From Bradyrhizobium sp. PSBB068 (GTDB lineage: Bacteria; Pseudomonadota; Alphaproteobacteria; Rhizobiales; Xanthobacteraceae), in NCBI GenBank assembly GCA_016839165.1, contig CP069300.1:6768001-6832000 (forward strand): a stretch of 64,000 bases of DNA, in the 5' to 3' direction. Under the pieces are notes generated by a model. The model made no database searches. It worked only from the letters and a program-made list of their open reading frames with translations, and had not been told where the DNA came from. Made by a program: the position numbers and the translations under genes. This document shows positions 28,674 to 37,378 of the stretch, piece after piece; within the stretch, counting starts at the first letter, position 1; each line of letters begins with the position of its first letter.

Positions 28674-28970
28674 TCACGCCCGATGGCGCGGCGATTTGGC
28701 CATCGGCAGGTTGGCGTTCCAGTGGGTCCAGCTGACGCTGGCGAGGCTGCCGAGATCGGTCGCCAGCGGGCGGCGGGTGCGGCGCTCGTACTCGGCGATG
28801 CAGCGGCCCGATTCACCGATCTTGCGCTGCAATTCGTCGATCGTCATCTGGGTCGCGCGGCCGCAATTGGCCTTGCCGAGTTGATCGACCTCGATCTGCT
28901 TCAGCGCCGCACGCAGCTTCTTCAGCTGCGCGCGCTGCCAGGCAATGTGACTGTCGCTGTCTGCCGTCAT
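28674..28970 (-). CDS. Small coiled-coil protein, fourth gene of the min operon
   Basis: A 98-residue, mainly helical, charged protein ([38 protein letters not shown]). Its ATG overlaps the minE stop (ATGA), so the two are translationally coupled. No named domain is seen. It is convergent with the sirtuin gene, 20 bases away. Coupling to minCDE suggests a role in division-site placement or simple read-through. Confidence 0.6.
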   Translation of the reverse strand: MTADSDSHIAWQRAQLKKLRAALKQIEVDQLGKANCGRATQMTIDELQRKIGESGRCIAEYERRTRRPLATDLGSLASVSWTHWNANLPMAKSPRHRA

Positions 28971-29248
28971 GTGGCCGCCACCATCTTTGATCGTTGCACG
29001 CCGTTGGGAACCTCGATGTCGACCTCGAGCATCGAGACGAACTTGCCGCGATCCATCCGGACCACGACCTTGTCGGGATCGACGTCGATATGCTTGGACA
29101 CCACGCTCAGGATTTCCGAACGGAGCGTTTCCAGAAGATCGGGCGCACCGCTCCGGCCGCGCTCATGCGACAGCAGGATCTGCAACCGCTCCCGCGCGAC
29201 GGGCGCTGATGCAGCGCGGCCGCCGAACAGCCGCATTACGTTCATCAT
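28967..29248 (-). CDS. minE: Cell division topological specificity factor MinE
   Basis: A 93-residue protein with the MinE layout: membrane-targeting N-terminus ([10 protein letters not shown]), an anti-MinCD segment ([14 protein letters not shown]) and the dimerisation domain ([20 protein letters not shown]). It stimulates MinD ATPase and drives pole-to-pole oscillation of MinCD. Its ATG overlaps the minD TGA, and its own stop overlaps the next gene. Confidence 0.95.
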   Translation of the reverse strand: MMNVMRLFGGRAASAPVARERLQILLSHERGRSGAPDLLETLRSEILSVVSKHIDVDPDKVVVRMDRGKFVSMLEVDIEVPNGVQRSKMVAAT

Positions 29249-30060
29249 GCCGCCCTCCGTCGCAGCAGCCGGTCCATCAGCCCCTTGCGCTCGACCGGCA
29301 CGATCATCTCGACTTGCTCGCCCATCAGGCGTCGCACCGCGTCGGTATAGGCCCGCGCCGGCGCGCTGCCTGCGGCGTTCAGCGTGACCGGGCAGCCGAC
29401 ATTGGAGGCGCGCAGCACGTCCTGGCTTTCCGGAACGATGCCGAGCAGCGGCGTCGCAAGGATCTCCAGGATATCGTCGATCGACAGCATCTCGCCGCGC
29501 GCGGCGCGGCTGGCGTCATAGCGGGTGACCAGCAGATGCTTCTCGACCCGCTCGCCGCGCTCGGCGCGGACCGTCTTGGAATCCAGCATGCCGATGATGC
29601 GGTCGGAGTCGCGCACCGACGACACTTCCGGGTTGGTGACGATGATGGCCTCGTCGGCGTAGCGCATCGCGAGCGTGGCGCCGCGTTCGATGCCGGCCGG
29701 GCTGTCGCACAGGATCCAGTCGAACTTGGTCTTGAGGTCGGCGATCACGCGCTTGACGCCCTCTTCGGTCAGCGCGTCCTTGTCGCGGGTCTGTGACGCC
29801 GGCAGCAGCCAGAGATTTTCCAGCCGCTTGTCGCGGATCAGGGCCTGCGGCAGTTTTGCAACTCCCTGCACGACGTTGATCAGGTCGAACACGACCCGCC
29901 GCTCCGCGCCCATCACGAGGTCGAGGTTGCGCAGGCCGACGTCGAAATCGATGACGACGACATTCTGGCCCATTTGCGCGAGCGCCGCGCCAAGCGCGGC
30001 GGTTGAGGTCGTCTTGCCGACCCCGCCCTTCCCAGACGTCACGACCAAAACCTTGGCCAT
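29245..30060 (-). CDS. minD: Septum site-determining ATPase MinD
   Basis: A 271-residue ParA/MinD ATPase: deviant Walker [14 protein letters not shown] at the start, Walker A' [20 protein letters not shown], and a C-terminal amphipathic membrane-targeting helix ([15 protein letters not shown]). It recruits MinC to the membrane and is displaced by MinE. It lies 25 bases after minC and overlaps minE. Confidence 0.97.
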   Translation of the reverse strand: MAKVLVVTSGKGGVGKTTSTAALGAALAQMGQNVVVIDFDVGLRNLDLVMGAERRVVFDLINVVQGVAKLPQALIRDKRLENLWLLPASQTRDKDALTEEGVKRVIADLKTKFDWILCDSPAGIERGATLAMRYADEAIIVTNPEVSSVRDSDRIIGMLDSKTVRAERGERVEKHLLVTRYDASRAARGEMLSIDDILEILATPLLGIVPESQDVLRASNVGCPVTLNAAGSAPARAYTDAVRRLMGEQVEMIVPVERKGLMDRLLRRRAA

Positions 30061-30085
30061 TCTCTCTCTCCTTGTAGTCAGTCGG

Positions 30086-30802
30086 TCAGTTCAATGGTGT
30101 GATGCGCAGCATTTCGCCCTCGAGCCACGCCTGGGCGGGCCGGTTGCGCAGGCTGTCGGAAATGTCATCCGCGGTCTGGTAGTAGCCGTCGATGGCGAGC
30201 AGTTCGGCCTCGATCCTCTGGCAGAAGATCCGCGCCGCCGAATTGCCGTTGATGCCGGCCATCGCGCGGCCGCGTAGCGTGCCGTAGACATGGATCGAGC
30301 CGCCGGCGACGATCTCGGCGCCGGAGCCGACCGAGCCGAGCACGGTGACGTCGCCTTCGGCAAACACGATCGACTGGCCGGAACGGACCGGGCTCTCCAG
30401 CAGCAGCGACGGCAGCTTGCCCTTGTCCTTGTCTTTGTTCTTTTCCTGCGCCGGCGGCGCCTTCGGCTCGACATGGGTGATCGCGCAGGCGCGGCCGCCG
30501 GTCAGCAGCGGCGGCATGTTGGCGCCGAGCTTCGATTCGTCGACCCCTTCGATGCCGAGGATGCGGATGTTGCGTTCGGCGAGGCTGCCGATCAGATGCG
30601 CGATCGCGGCCTGGCTGAGGTCGACCGCTGAGAGGTCGAGCACGACGGGCTTGCCGGCGAAGAAGCCGGGCGATTTCGCCAGCGTCACGTCGATCTCGGC
30701 GAGCCACGACACGACCGGCACGACCGGCGAGAAAACGAACGCAACATAGGAGCGCCCGCGCATGCGGACCTGCTGACGTGCGACCTGTTGAGTTGCGTCC
30801 AT
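30086..30802 (-). CDS. minC: Septum site-determining protein MinC
   Basis: A 238-residue protein with an N-terminal FtsZ-inhibiting domain (about 14-110), a Lys-rich linker (about 117-135) and a C-terminal beta-helix domain (EGDVTVLGSVGSGAEIVAGG, GSIHVYGTLRGRAMAG). It blocks FtsZ polymerisation where MinD recruits it. First gene of the minCDE operon, with a CtrA-type box about 50 bases upstream. Confidence 0.95.
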   Translation of the reverse strand: MDATQQVARQQVRMRGRSYVAFVFSPVVPVVSWLAEIDVTLAKSPGFFAGKPVVLDLSAVDLSQAAIAHLIGSLAERNIRILGIEGVDESKLGANMPPLLTGGRACAITHVEPKAPPAQEKNKDKDKGKLPSLLLESPVRSGQSIVFAEGDVTVLGSVGSGAEIVAGGSIHVYGTLRGRAMAGINGNSAARIFCQRIEAELLAIDGYYQTADDISDSLRNRPAQAWLEGEMLRITPLN

Positions 30803-30852
30803 CGCCCCTGACTCGGTTGTCTTGTCGAATGGTTAACAATCGACCCGCATGG

Positions 30853-30868
30853 TTAACCAAAGGTTAAC
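30853..30868. promoter_or_regulatory. CtrA-type box upstream of minC
   Basis: TTAA-N7-TTAAC matches the full CtrA consensus exactly (TTAACCAAAGGTTAAC). It sits 51 bases upstream of minC; another TTAAC half-site lies at 30833-30837. In Sinorhizobium meliloti CtrA is reported to control min genes, so the same wiring is plausible here. Confidence 0.75.
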
Positions 30869-31086
30869 AGGGCTGGGTGTTTTCACGGATTTGAAACAGA
30901 TGGCAGTTTGGCTACGCTCTCCCAAGCTGCGGAGCGCTGACGAACACAACTGCAAATGTGCGCCGACGAAGCTCAAGCAACTGGAGGCTCGAGAAGACCC
31001 GGGGCTCCGCGAACCAAATTTGAGCTGGATCAAATTTCACCGGACCGGCTCACTGACAATGACGCCCGCGTTCGCAGGATCATGTC

Positions 31087-31275
31087 ATGGCCAAGTCGCG
31101 CTGGACCGAGATTTTGCGCTGCCCGAAGTGCCCGCGCACGGGGTGCGCCGAGCTTTGCGAGATCGGCCCCTTCCGCAATCGAATCGAGCGCGTCTCGGAG
31201 GATTTCGAGATTCGCACCGACGAGCGGGGCAATGATTTCCAATGCAAGTTTTGCAAATTGCCAGCCCTGCCATAG
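31087..31275 (+). CDS. Small zinc-ribbon-like protein
   Basis: A 62-residue protein with two Cys pairs (RCPKCPRTGCAE and FQCKFCKLP) typical of a small zinc ribbon, and a charged middle. The first base is 285 bases from the divergent minC start. No family name is recognised; it may be a nucleic-acid- or protein-binding accessory. Confidence 0.6.
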   Translation: MAKSRWTEILRCPKCPRTGCAELCEIGPFRNRIERVSEDFEIRTDERGNDFQCKFCKLPALP

Positions 31276-31342
31276 CTGCGGATGCTCTCAATTGCATCCG
31301 CCGCTGTGGCATTCGCGCCGACTGTCAGCCAGACGACGCTGG

Positions 31343-31606
31343 TCAACGCCTCCCCGACGGCGCTCGCTCGGCCTGAACGGATGCATCGAACACCGCGCGG
31401 CATGACGGGCTGAGCTGCTCGACCTGCGCCGCCATGCAATCCCTGATCTTGCTGCGGTTCGGGATGTAGGCGCCGCAGAGCCGCATCGCGTCGCCCATGC
31501 AGGCCTGGCGCTGCATCGATTCGTTCGGGTCGGACTGAGCCAAGGCGGGCGTCATGGCTGGCGCCATCGTTGCGGCGACGAACACGAGGGCAAGGCGAAG
31601 TTTCAT
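31343..31606 (-). CDS. Small secreted Cys-rich protein
   Basis: An 87-residue protein with a signal peptide (KLRLALVFVAATMAPAMTPA, cleavage after ALAQ) and four cysteines in the mature part (QACMGDAMRLCGAY, RDCMAAQ, SCRAVFD). It should be periplasmic with two disulfides. Short exported proteins with this Cys pattern recur in Bradyrhizobium. It is 44 bases from the TetR gene on the same strand. Confidence 0.7.
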   Translation of the reverse strand: MKLRLALVFVAATMAPAMTPALAQSDPNESMQRQACMGDAMRLCGAYIPNRSKIRDCMAAQVEQLSPSCRAVFDASVQAERAPSGRR

Positions 31607-31650
31607 GGATCACTCTCTCACTGGCGGTTGAAGGGTCGTCGAGACCGAGG

Positions 31651-32364
31651 TCACGACTGCGGTTTGCGGCCGTTGCCGGCGGCGGGTTCGCCGTCGTGCG
31701 ACGGCGGAAGGTGCAGAAGCGTTGCGATCGTGGTGTCGAGCAGTTGCGCCCATGCAGTCTCGGGATCGATCTCGGGCGCGAGCCGGCCGAGCAGCGTCGG
31801 AAAAGTCGGCGGCTGGTTGAGTGCGGCATTGAGCAACGCGAAGAACAGCGCCGGATGGCTGCTGCGGATGATGCCCGCCGCGATGCCGGCCTGAAACAGC
31901 TCGCGCGCACTCTCATAGGCCGGACGCAGCAGCTTCTCGGTCACCCGCGTGGAGCGCTCAGGCGTCTCCGCAGCATGGCGAACCACGAAATTCCTCAGCT
32001 GCGGATGCGCCGCATAGAACGTGGCGATGGTGATGATGAGAGCGCGAAGCCGGTCACCGAGCGATCGGCTGGTATCGGTCGCGATCGCATGCACTTCGGT
32101 CATCACAGGCAGCGCGAGCACGACGATGCGATCGAGGCAGGCGTCCCACAGCGCGGCCTTGTTGCCGAAATGGACGCGCACGAGATTCGGCGCGACGCCG
32201 GCCGCCGCCGCGACGCTGCGCAGGTCGGCGCCGTCGAAGCCCTGGGCCGCAAAGGCCTCGGTCGCCGCGATCAGCAGCGCCTGGCGGCCATCCGGCATGT
32301 CCTTGCTGCGGCGTCCCTTGGGCCGGGACATGGGCGCGATTGCTGCTTTGCTGGTATCGATCAT
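31651..32364 (-). CDS. TetR-family transcriptional repressor
   Basis: A 237-residue protein. The N-terminal TetR helix-turn-helix is at about 25-75 (ALLIAATEAFAAQGFDGADL, GVAPNLVRVHFGNKAALW), followed by a helical ligand domain. A clear palindrome lies 10 bases upstream of the start, so it is probably autoregulated. The target genes and ligand are unknown; the Bug-type binding protein upstream is on the same strand but separated by 370 bases. Confidence 0.9.
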   Translation of the reverse strand: MIDTSKAAIAPMSRPKGRRSKDMPDGRQALLIAATEAFAAQGFDGADLRSVAAAAGVAPNLVRVHFGNKAALWDACLDRIVVLALPVMTEVHAIATDTSRSLGDRLRALIITIATFYAAHPQLRNFVVRHAAETPERSTRVTEKLLRPAYESARELFQAGIAAGIIRSSHPALFFALLNAALNQPPTFPTLLGRLAPEIDPETAWAQLLDTTIATLLHLPPSHDGEPAAGNGRKPQS

Positions 32365-32373
32365 CGTTCGCTT

Positions 32374-32395
32374 TATATGTTCGATCGTACATATA
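32374..32395. promoter_or_regulatory. Palindromic operator upstream of the TetR gene
   Basis: TATATGT-TCGATCGT-ACATATA: perfect 7-bp arms and a nearly palindromic centre, 10 bases before the regulator's ATG. This is a typical TetR autoregulatory operator. Confidence 0.8.
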
Positions 32396-32734
32396 AGTGC
32401 AGAGATCGACCGTTCAAGGGGGGCTGACGAAGCGAATTATGCTCAGAAACCCTTTTAAAGTCAGTGACTTGGTTCAAACACCCCTTGGTTATCGCCGAAC
32501 CGGCCGAGCCCGAACGAAAAAGGTCGGCGTCGATTGACGCCGGCCCAAGCCATCGCGTGCTCTCGCGAGGCAAGACGGGAGCCCTCGAGCTCGGAGGCCC
32601 AGGTCTTCCCGATCTGCTTCACGACGCTGTCCGGCAGCAGCGCCTGACCTTCGGACGACATCGAAGTTCGAAACGGCAAGGGATACCGCTGTTCGCGGTC
32701 CGCTCTTGAGCGTGATGGAACGTCGCGACGGAGC
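32396..32734. other. Intergenic region between the TetR operator and the Bug-type gene
   Basis: Short frames occur on both strands (for example 32461-32679 minus), but neither has a ribosome-binding site or recognisable domain. No gene is called. Confidence 0.4.
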
Positions 32735-33721
32735 CTATTCCGCCTTGATGTTGGCCGACTTGACGATCGGCCACCATTTCTCGACCTCGGCGGCTTGATG
32801 GTCGCGCAGCGCGGCGGAGCCCTGTTTGTCCGGCGGCGGAATCTCCTGCCCGAGTTCGGCGAAGCGTTGCCGGACGGCGGGCTCCGCGAGTGCCGACATC
32901 ACCGCCTTCGACAGCGTCGACACGATATCGGCGGGCGTGCCCTTCGGCGCCCAGATGCCGTGCCAACAGGCGATATAGAGACCCGGCAATCCGGCTTCAT
33001 CGACGGTCGGAATATCGTCTGCCGATGCGAGGCGCGACGATGCCGTCACCGCGAAGGCTTTCACGGTCCCGCTCTTCACCTGCGGCAGCGAGTTCGAGGC
33101 CTGGTCGAACATGATGTCGATATGCCCGGCCATCAGATCGTTCAGCGCGGGGCCGGCGCCGCGATACGGCACGAAGGAGAAGTTCGTAGCCGTCAGCTGC
33201 TGGAAGAACACGCCTGCGACATGCGCGCCCGAACCCGGGCCCGCGGTACCTGCTGTCGCCTTGTCACCATTGGCCTTGAGCCAGGCGATCAGCTCTTTCA
33301 GATTCTTCGCCGGCAGATCGGGCCGGCCGATGATCAGCTGCGGTCCACTCGCGATCAGCGCAACGGGAGCGAATTCGCGCACGTCGTATTGCAGCTGATA
33401 GATCGCACCGTTGAGGCAATGCGTACCCCAATGCCCGATCGTGATCGTGGAGCCGTCAGGCGCCGCGCGCGAGGCGCGCAGCCCCGCGACGGTGCCCGAG
33501 GCGCCGGTGACATTCTCGATGATGACGGGATGGCCGACCGCATTACGCATATATTCGGCGAGGATCCGCGCCAGCACATCGGTCGGCCCGCCGGCGGCGA
33601 ACGGCACGATCATCGTGATCGGGCGTGCCATGGTTTCGGCGCGCGCGCGCCCCGATGCCAGCGGCAGCGCAGCCGCGCCGAGCACGAGCCGCAGCAATGG
33701 CCGGCGAGACATGTTGGGCAT
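32735..33721 (-). CDS. Bug-family tripartite tricarboxylate transporter substrate-binding protein
   Basis: A 328-residue periplasmic binding protein: signal peptide (RPLLRLVLGAAALPLASGRA), then PITMIVPFAAGGPTDVLAR, PVIIENVTGASGTVAG and FSFVPYRGAGPALNDLMAGH, all classic Bug/TctC motifs. GAGGGGGAAC precedes the start. Bug proteins bind small carboxylates or other acids and may work without a dedicated TctAB; none is adjacent. Ligand unknown. Confidence 0.92.
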   Translation of the reverse strand: MPNMSRRPLLRLVLGAAALPLASGRARAETMARPITMIVPFAAGGPTDVLARILAEYMRNAVGHPVIIENVTGASGTVAGLRASRAAPDGSTITIGHWGTHCLNGAIYQLQYDVREFAPVALIASGPQLIIGRPDLPAKNLKELIAWLKANGDKATAGTAGPGSGAHVAGVFFQQLTATNFSFVPYRGAGPALNDLMAGHIDIMFDQASNSLPQVKSGTVKAFAVTASSRLASADDIPTVDEAGLPGLYIACWHGIWAPKGTPADIVSTLSKAVMSALAEPAVRQRFAELGQEIPPPDKQGSAALRDHQAAEVEKWWPIVKSANIKAE

Positions 33722-34003
33722 GTGCGTTCCCCCTCGTGCTTGTCATAGAGCCCTGCGCCTGCAAGCTCCAGCCCTTCGACGTGGCCCGGTCCAGCATGAA
33801 TTGCGCGGTCGCGCGGCCGGCGCTGCGGATCGCCGGGACCCGGACATCGCATTGAATGTCGGCCATCATCCGCGCCGGGCTGCGGAATAACGGCCTTCTG
33901 CCGGCATCTTTGTGGCGGTCGGCGCTCATCGACGGGTCCCGGCCCGATGGCGACAGGGTCGTTTCCGCATGCTAACGTACATCGAAGGTTATGGCGCGAC
34001 GGT

Positions 34004-35821
34004 ATGACGGGCATGGCAGTGCAGACTGACCCCGTGTTGTCCACTCAAGTGATGCCTCCCTTTGAGCGGGCTTGTCGCGCTGTCCTTGCTGCTGACGTAG
34101 TTGGCTACACCCGACTGATGGAAGCGGCCGAGCTCGAAACCCATCAACGCTATCGCACGCTCCGGGTCGAAGTCACCGATCCGACCATCGTCTCTCATCG
34201 CGGTGAAATCGTGAAGAACACCGGCGACGGATTTCTCGCGGTCTTCGAGAGCCCGCTGGATGCCGTCGAATGCGCGATCGAGCTGCAGCAGGAAATCCTG
34301 GCTCGAGAGAGCCAGCACTCTCCCGAGCGCCGTATCGCATTTCGCATTGGCATCCATTGGGAGCCCGTGATCTTCGATCTCGACGACGTCTACGGAAGCG
34401 CGGTCAATATCGCCGCGCGTCTACAGACGACGGCGCCGGCAGACGGGATCGTGGTGTCGTCGGCCGTGCTCGACAATCTTGATGGCGCCGGAGATCTGAA
34501 ATTCGACAGTCTCGGCGACCTTCGGCTGAAGAACCTGACCCGAGCTGTCCCCGCGTTCTCGCTGCGATTGCCGGGGGTGGATCGCGGCGCGGCAGTGGGG
34601 TTCGCGAGCCCGCCCTCCAGACGCGCAAAGCTGCCCTCAATCGCCGTCCTGCCGCTCGTCAGTCTTTCAGACGACCCCGGCGATAATTATTTTGCCGAGG
34701 GATTCGTCGACGACATCATCGCGACGCTCAGCAATATCAAGCATCTCCTGGTCGTTGCCCGCGGATCGACCATGATGATCGACCGCCGCGCCGTCGATTA
34801 CGGAACAGTGGCCGGCGAACGACTTGGTGTGCGGTATTTGCTCAGTGGCAGCATCCGCCGGGCCGGCGGTCGAATCCGGCTCGCTGTCGAGCTCGGTGAC
34901 TTGTCGACGGCATCGGTCATATGGGCGGAAAAGTACGAAACCGATATCGAGCATATCTTCGGCGTGCAGGACGAAATCGCCCTCATGATCGTGGGTCGCA
35001 TCTCGACGCATGTGCACCAGGCCGAGGTGAAGCGCGCGCTGCGGAAGCGCCCGCACAATCTGAACTCGTACGATTACTTTCTGCGCGCGCTTGATCTGCT
35101 CTACAAGCTGGACTTCGCCAGCTTTTCGATGGCGCGGACGCTGCTGGAGCGGGCGCGCGAAGAGGACGACGGCTATGCGGCGCCCTATGCGTTTTCGGCG
35201 CGCTGGCACATGCTGAACATCGCCGAGGGCCGGTCGACCGATCCCAACGCCGAGATCGCCGAGATCATCCGGCTATCCAATTGCGCAATCGAACGAGATC
35301 CATCCGACGCGCTGGCCCTTTCACTGCAGGGACACGCGCGCAGTGCGTTTCATTTCGACTATGACACGGCCCTGGACTGCTTTGACCGCGCGCTTGCCGC
35401 ATCGCCGAACAATCCCTGGGCATGGATGTTCAGCAGCGCAACATACGGCTTCATCGGCCAAGCGACGTCAGGAATCGAACGAGCCGAACGCGCCATTCGG
35501 CTGTCCCCGCTGGATCAACAAGCCTTCACCAGTTACTCGCGGCTCGGCCAGAATCATTATTTGAACGGTACCTATGAGGAGGCCATTCGCTGGTCGCGAA
35601 AGGCACTCAGCCTCAATCCGCGATACGGAAACGCGATCCGGATCGCCGCGGCAAGCCTCGTGGCGGTCGGCAGGCATGAGGATGCCACGTTGTTGGCAAC
35701 ACATCATCGATCGGTTCTGCCGCATTTCACGGTGTCTGATTACGCGCCGCGTTGCCCTTTCAAGGCGGAGCAAGCTTCACTTTACGTACAACGGCTGGAA
35801 GCCGCCGGACTTCCTGTCTGA
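34004..35821 (+). CDS. Class III adenylate/guanylate cyclase with TolB-like and TPR regions
   Basis: About 605 residues; several in-frame ATGs (33947, 34004, 34013) leave the start unsure. The N-terminal class III cyclase catalytic domain (about 15-180 from 34004) has the metal Asp in AVLAADVVGYTRLM, NTGDGFLAVFES and DVYGSAVNIAARLQ. Next comes a TolB/FlgO-like domain (LPSIAVLPLVSLSDDPGDNY, YLLSGSIRRAGGRIRLA) and C-terminal TPR repeats (ALSLQGHARSAF, ALAASPNNPWAWMF, RAIRLSPLDQQAFTSYSRLG). It would make cyclic AMP or GMP in response to protein or small-molecule input. It lies 49 bases before a three-gene coupled unit and may belong to that operon. This cyclase-TPR family is abundant in Bradyrhizobium. 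Confidence 0.87.
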   Translation: MTGMAVQTDPVLSTQVMPPFERACRAVLAADVVGYTRLMEAAELETHQRYRTLRVEVTDPTIVSHRGEIVKNTGDGFLAVFESPLDAVECAIELQQEILARESQHSPERRIAFRIGIHWEPVIFDLDDVYGSAVNIAARLQTTAPADGIVVSSAVLDNLDGAGDLKFDSLGDLRLKNLTRAVPAFSLRLPGVDRGAAVGFASPPSRRAKLPSIAVLPLVSLSDDPGDNYFAEGFVDDIIATLSNIKHLLVVARGSTMMIDRRAVDYGTVAGERLGVRYLLSGSIRRAGGRIRLAVELGDLSTASVIWAEKYETDIEHIFGVQDEIALMIVGRISTHVHQAEVKRALRKRPHNLNSYDYFLRALDLLYKLDFASFSMARTLLERAREEDDGYAAPYAFSARWHMLNIAEGRSTDPNAEIAEIIRLSNCAIERDPSDALALSLQGHARSAFHFDYDTALDCFDRALAASPNNPWAWMFSSATYGFIGQATSGIERAERAIRLSPLDQQAFTSYSRLGQNHYLNGTYEEAIRWSRKALSLNPRYGNAIRIAAASLVAVGRHEDATLLATHHRSVLPHFTVSDYAPRCPFKAEQASLYVQRLEAAGLPV

Positions 35822-35870
35822 ATTTGGAGCGTCTCATTGACAAGATGATTATTGGAGCTGGGAGGTCGCG

Positions 35871-36788
35871 ATGCAGTTTCATGTATTTGATGGCGGCGGG
35901 GACGGTGGCGGAGACGGTGGTGGCGATGGCGGCGGAGATGGCGGGGGAGGCGGCGGTCAAAGTTATGGCGCGGGCGGAGCCTATATGGGTTCGCCACCAG
36001 CACAGGGCGCACCTTTCCTGATCTTCGATCCGCTGGGCGGTGAAATCTGCGAGAAGGACCTCGATTTCAAGGTGGTTTTCCCCTGGTCGGGGTGGGAGCC
36101 CGACCTGTTTGGCGTGATCGCGCTGGCTGAGTTCGGGCAGACCAATTGGCGTCGCTCCATTCGAGCTCCGGATCCGCCCCATCGTCATGCGGATATTTTT
36201 ACCGAGATCGATCAGTTGGCTGCAATGGCGCGCGACGAGCGCCCTCGCCTGATCGGTGAAATTCTCGATCAGAATGCCCGACTGCGCGGCTATTTTGCCG
36301 AAGTCCTGATGATGTCGGCGTGGTCGCATCCGAACTCGCTCAAGATCATCGAGATGGCGATCCGGGTTGCCCAGATGGTGGCGATCGACTTCAAGCTCCG
36401 GTTCAATCGGGCTCGGCCGCAACAGGTCTGTCCCGCTCTCGTTCCCTTGATCAATTCGCCGGGGCACGCCTCGTTTCCGAGCGCGCATTCGCTGGAAAGC
36501 CACCTGATCGCCCTGGCGCTTGCGGAGATCCATCCCCGACACACCAGGCGGATGCTCGTCGCATTGGCCGATCGCATCGGGCGCAACCGCGAGGTGGCAG
36601 GCGTCCACTACCCGAGCGATACCCACGCGGGAAAGGTGATTGCCCACCAGGCGTTCGAGCTCCTCAAGGACTGTCCGACATTCAAGGCGGTGTCGGCCGA
36701 GGCCAAGCGTGAGCCTGGCAAGGCCGGGACGCTCGTCCTGCCGCCCGGACGTTCGGCCTCCAAGAAGACGCGGGGGAAACGATCGTGA
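35871..36788 (+). CDS. PAP2/vanadium-haloperoxidase-like phosphatase with N-terminal Gly-Asp repeat
   Basis: A 305-residue protein. Residues 8-30 are a low-complexity GGGD repeat (encoded by imperfect GGCGGxGAy units), followed by a Gly/Pro-rich stretch. The rest holds the full PAP2 acid-phosphatase/vanadium-peroxidase signature: KLRFNRARP, FPSAHSLESH (about 203-212) and NREVAGVHYPSDTHAG (His about 246). There is no signal peptide. The C-terminus is basic (RSASKKTRGKRS). Its stop overlaps the next gene's start (GTGA). It may be a phosphatase or a vanadium-dependent haloperoxidase; the arrangement is odd for either. Confidence 0.8.
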   Translation: MQFHVFDGGGDGGGDGGGDGGGDGGGGGGQSYGAGGAYMGSPPAQGAPFLIFDPLGGEICEKDLDFKVVFPWSGWEPDLFGVIALAEFGQTNWRRSIRAPDPPHRHADIFTEIDQLAAMARDERPRLIGEILDQNARLRGYFAEVLMMSAWSHPNSLKIIEMAIRVAQMVAIDFKLRFNRARPQQVCPALVPLINSPGHASFPSAHSLESHLIALALAEIHPRHTRRMLVALADRIGRNREVAGVHYPSDTHAGKVIAHQAFELLKDCPTFKAVSAEAKREPGKAGTLVLPPGRSASKKTRGKRS

Positions 36789-37378
36789 CACCGGCAGCAG
36801 ACCAAACGGCTTCACTCGTGAACGCGACATGCGTCCCGATCAAACTGCCCCCGTTCAGGCGATCGAGGTGGCGCCTGCTCGACTTCAAGAACGAATACCA
36901 GGAAAAGACCAACTGGTGCTGGGCCGCCGTCGCGGCCAGCGTCGCCCATTTTTATCGTCCCGCCAGCAGGGTGACCCAATGCGACATTGCGAACGGACAG
37001 CTGGGCCGAAGTGATTGCTGCGCGGGCGACAAGGACGCCTGCAATGTCTACGGCTACTTGATGTCCTCGCTGTTCCGCGTCGGCCATTTCAGGAAATGGA
37101 CGGCGCGCCGTTCCGCGTCCTTGCGAGAGACCGAGGAAGAGATCGGAGGCAGGCGCCCGCTATGCGTGCGCATCGTCTGGAATGGCGGCGGAGCCCACCT
37201 GGTCACGATCAAGGGTTACTCCGCGGCGGTCGGCGTGCCCGCGCAAGATAACTACGGCCTGGCGATTGCGGACCCTTGGTGGGGCCTCTCGGATATCGAC
37301 GCCGCGCAATTTCCGCGCGGCTATGTCAACTGCGGCACCTGGACGGACACATACTACACCAGGAGGGCAACGGCATGA
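36785..37378 (+). CDS. Papain-like cysteine protease (C39/C70-like)
   Basis: A 197-residue protein starting with GTG inside the preceding stop. Catalytic Cys45 in EKTNWCWAAVAAS, His138 in GGGAHLVTIKGY and Asp163 in IADPWWGLSD form the triad expected for papain-like C39_2/C70 proteases; four more Cys in SDCCAGDKDAC may form a disulfide. No signal peptide. Its stop overlaps the third gene's ATG (ATGA). Family members cut peptide leaders or act as secreted effectors. Sandwiched between the PAP2-like and unknown genes, its substrate may be one of them, perhaps the Gly-Asp-rich N-terminus. Confidence 0.8.
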   Translation: MTPAADQTASLVNATCVPIKLPPFRRSRWRLLDFKNEYQEKTNWCWAAVAASVAHFYRPASRVTQCDIANGQLGRSDCCAGDKDACNVYGYLMSSLFRVGHFRKWTARRSASLRETEEEIGGRRPLCVRIVWNGGGAHLVTIKGYSAAVGVPAQDNYGLAIADPWWGLSDIDAAQFPRGYVNCGTWTDTYYTRRATA

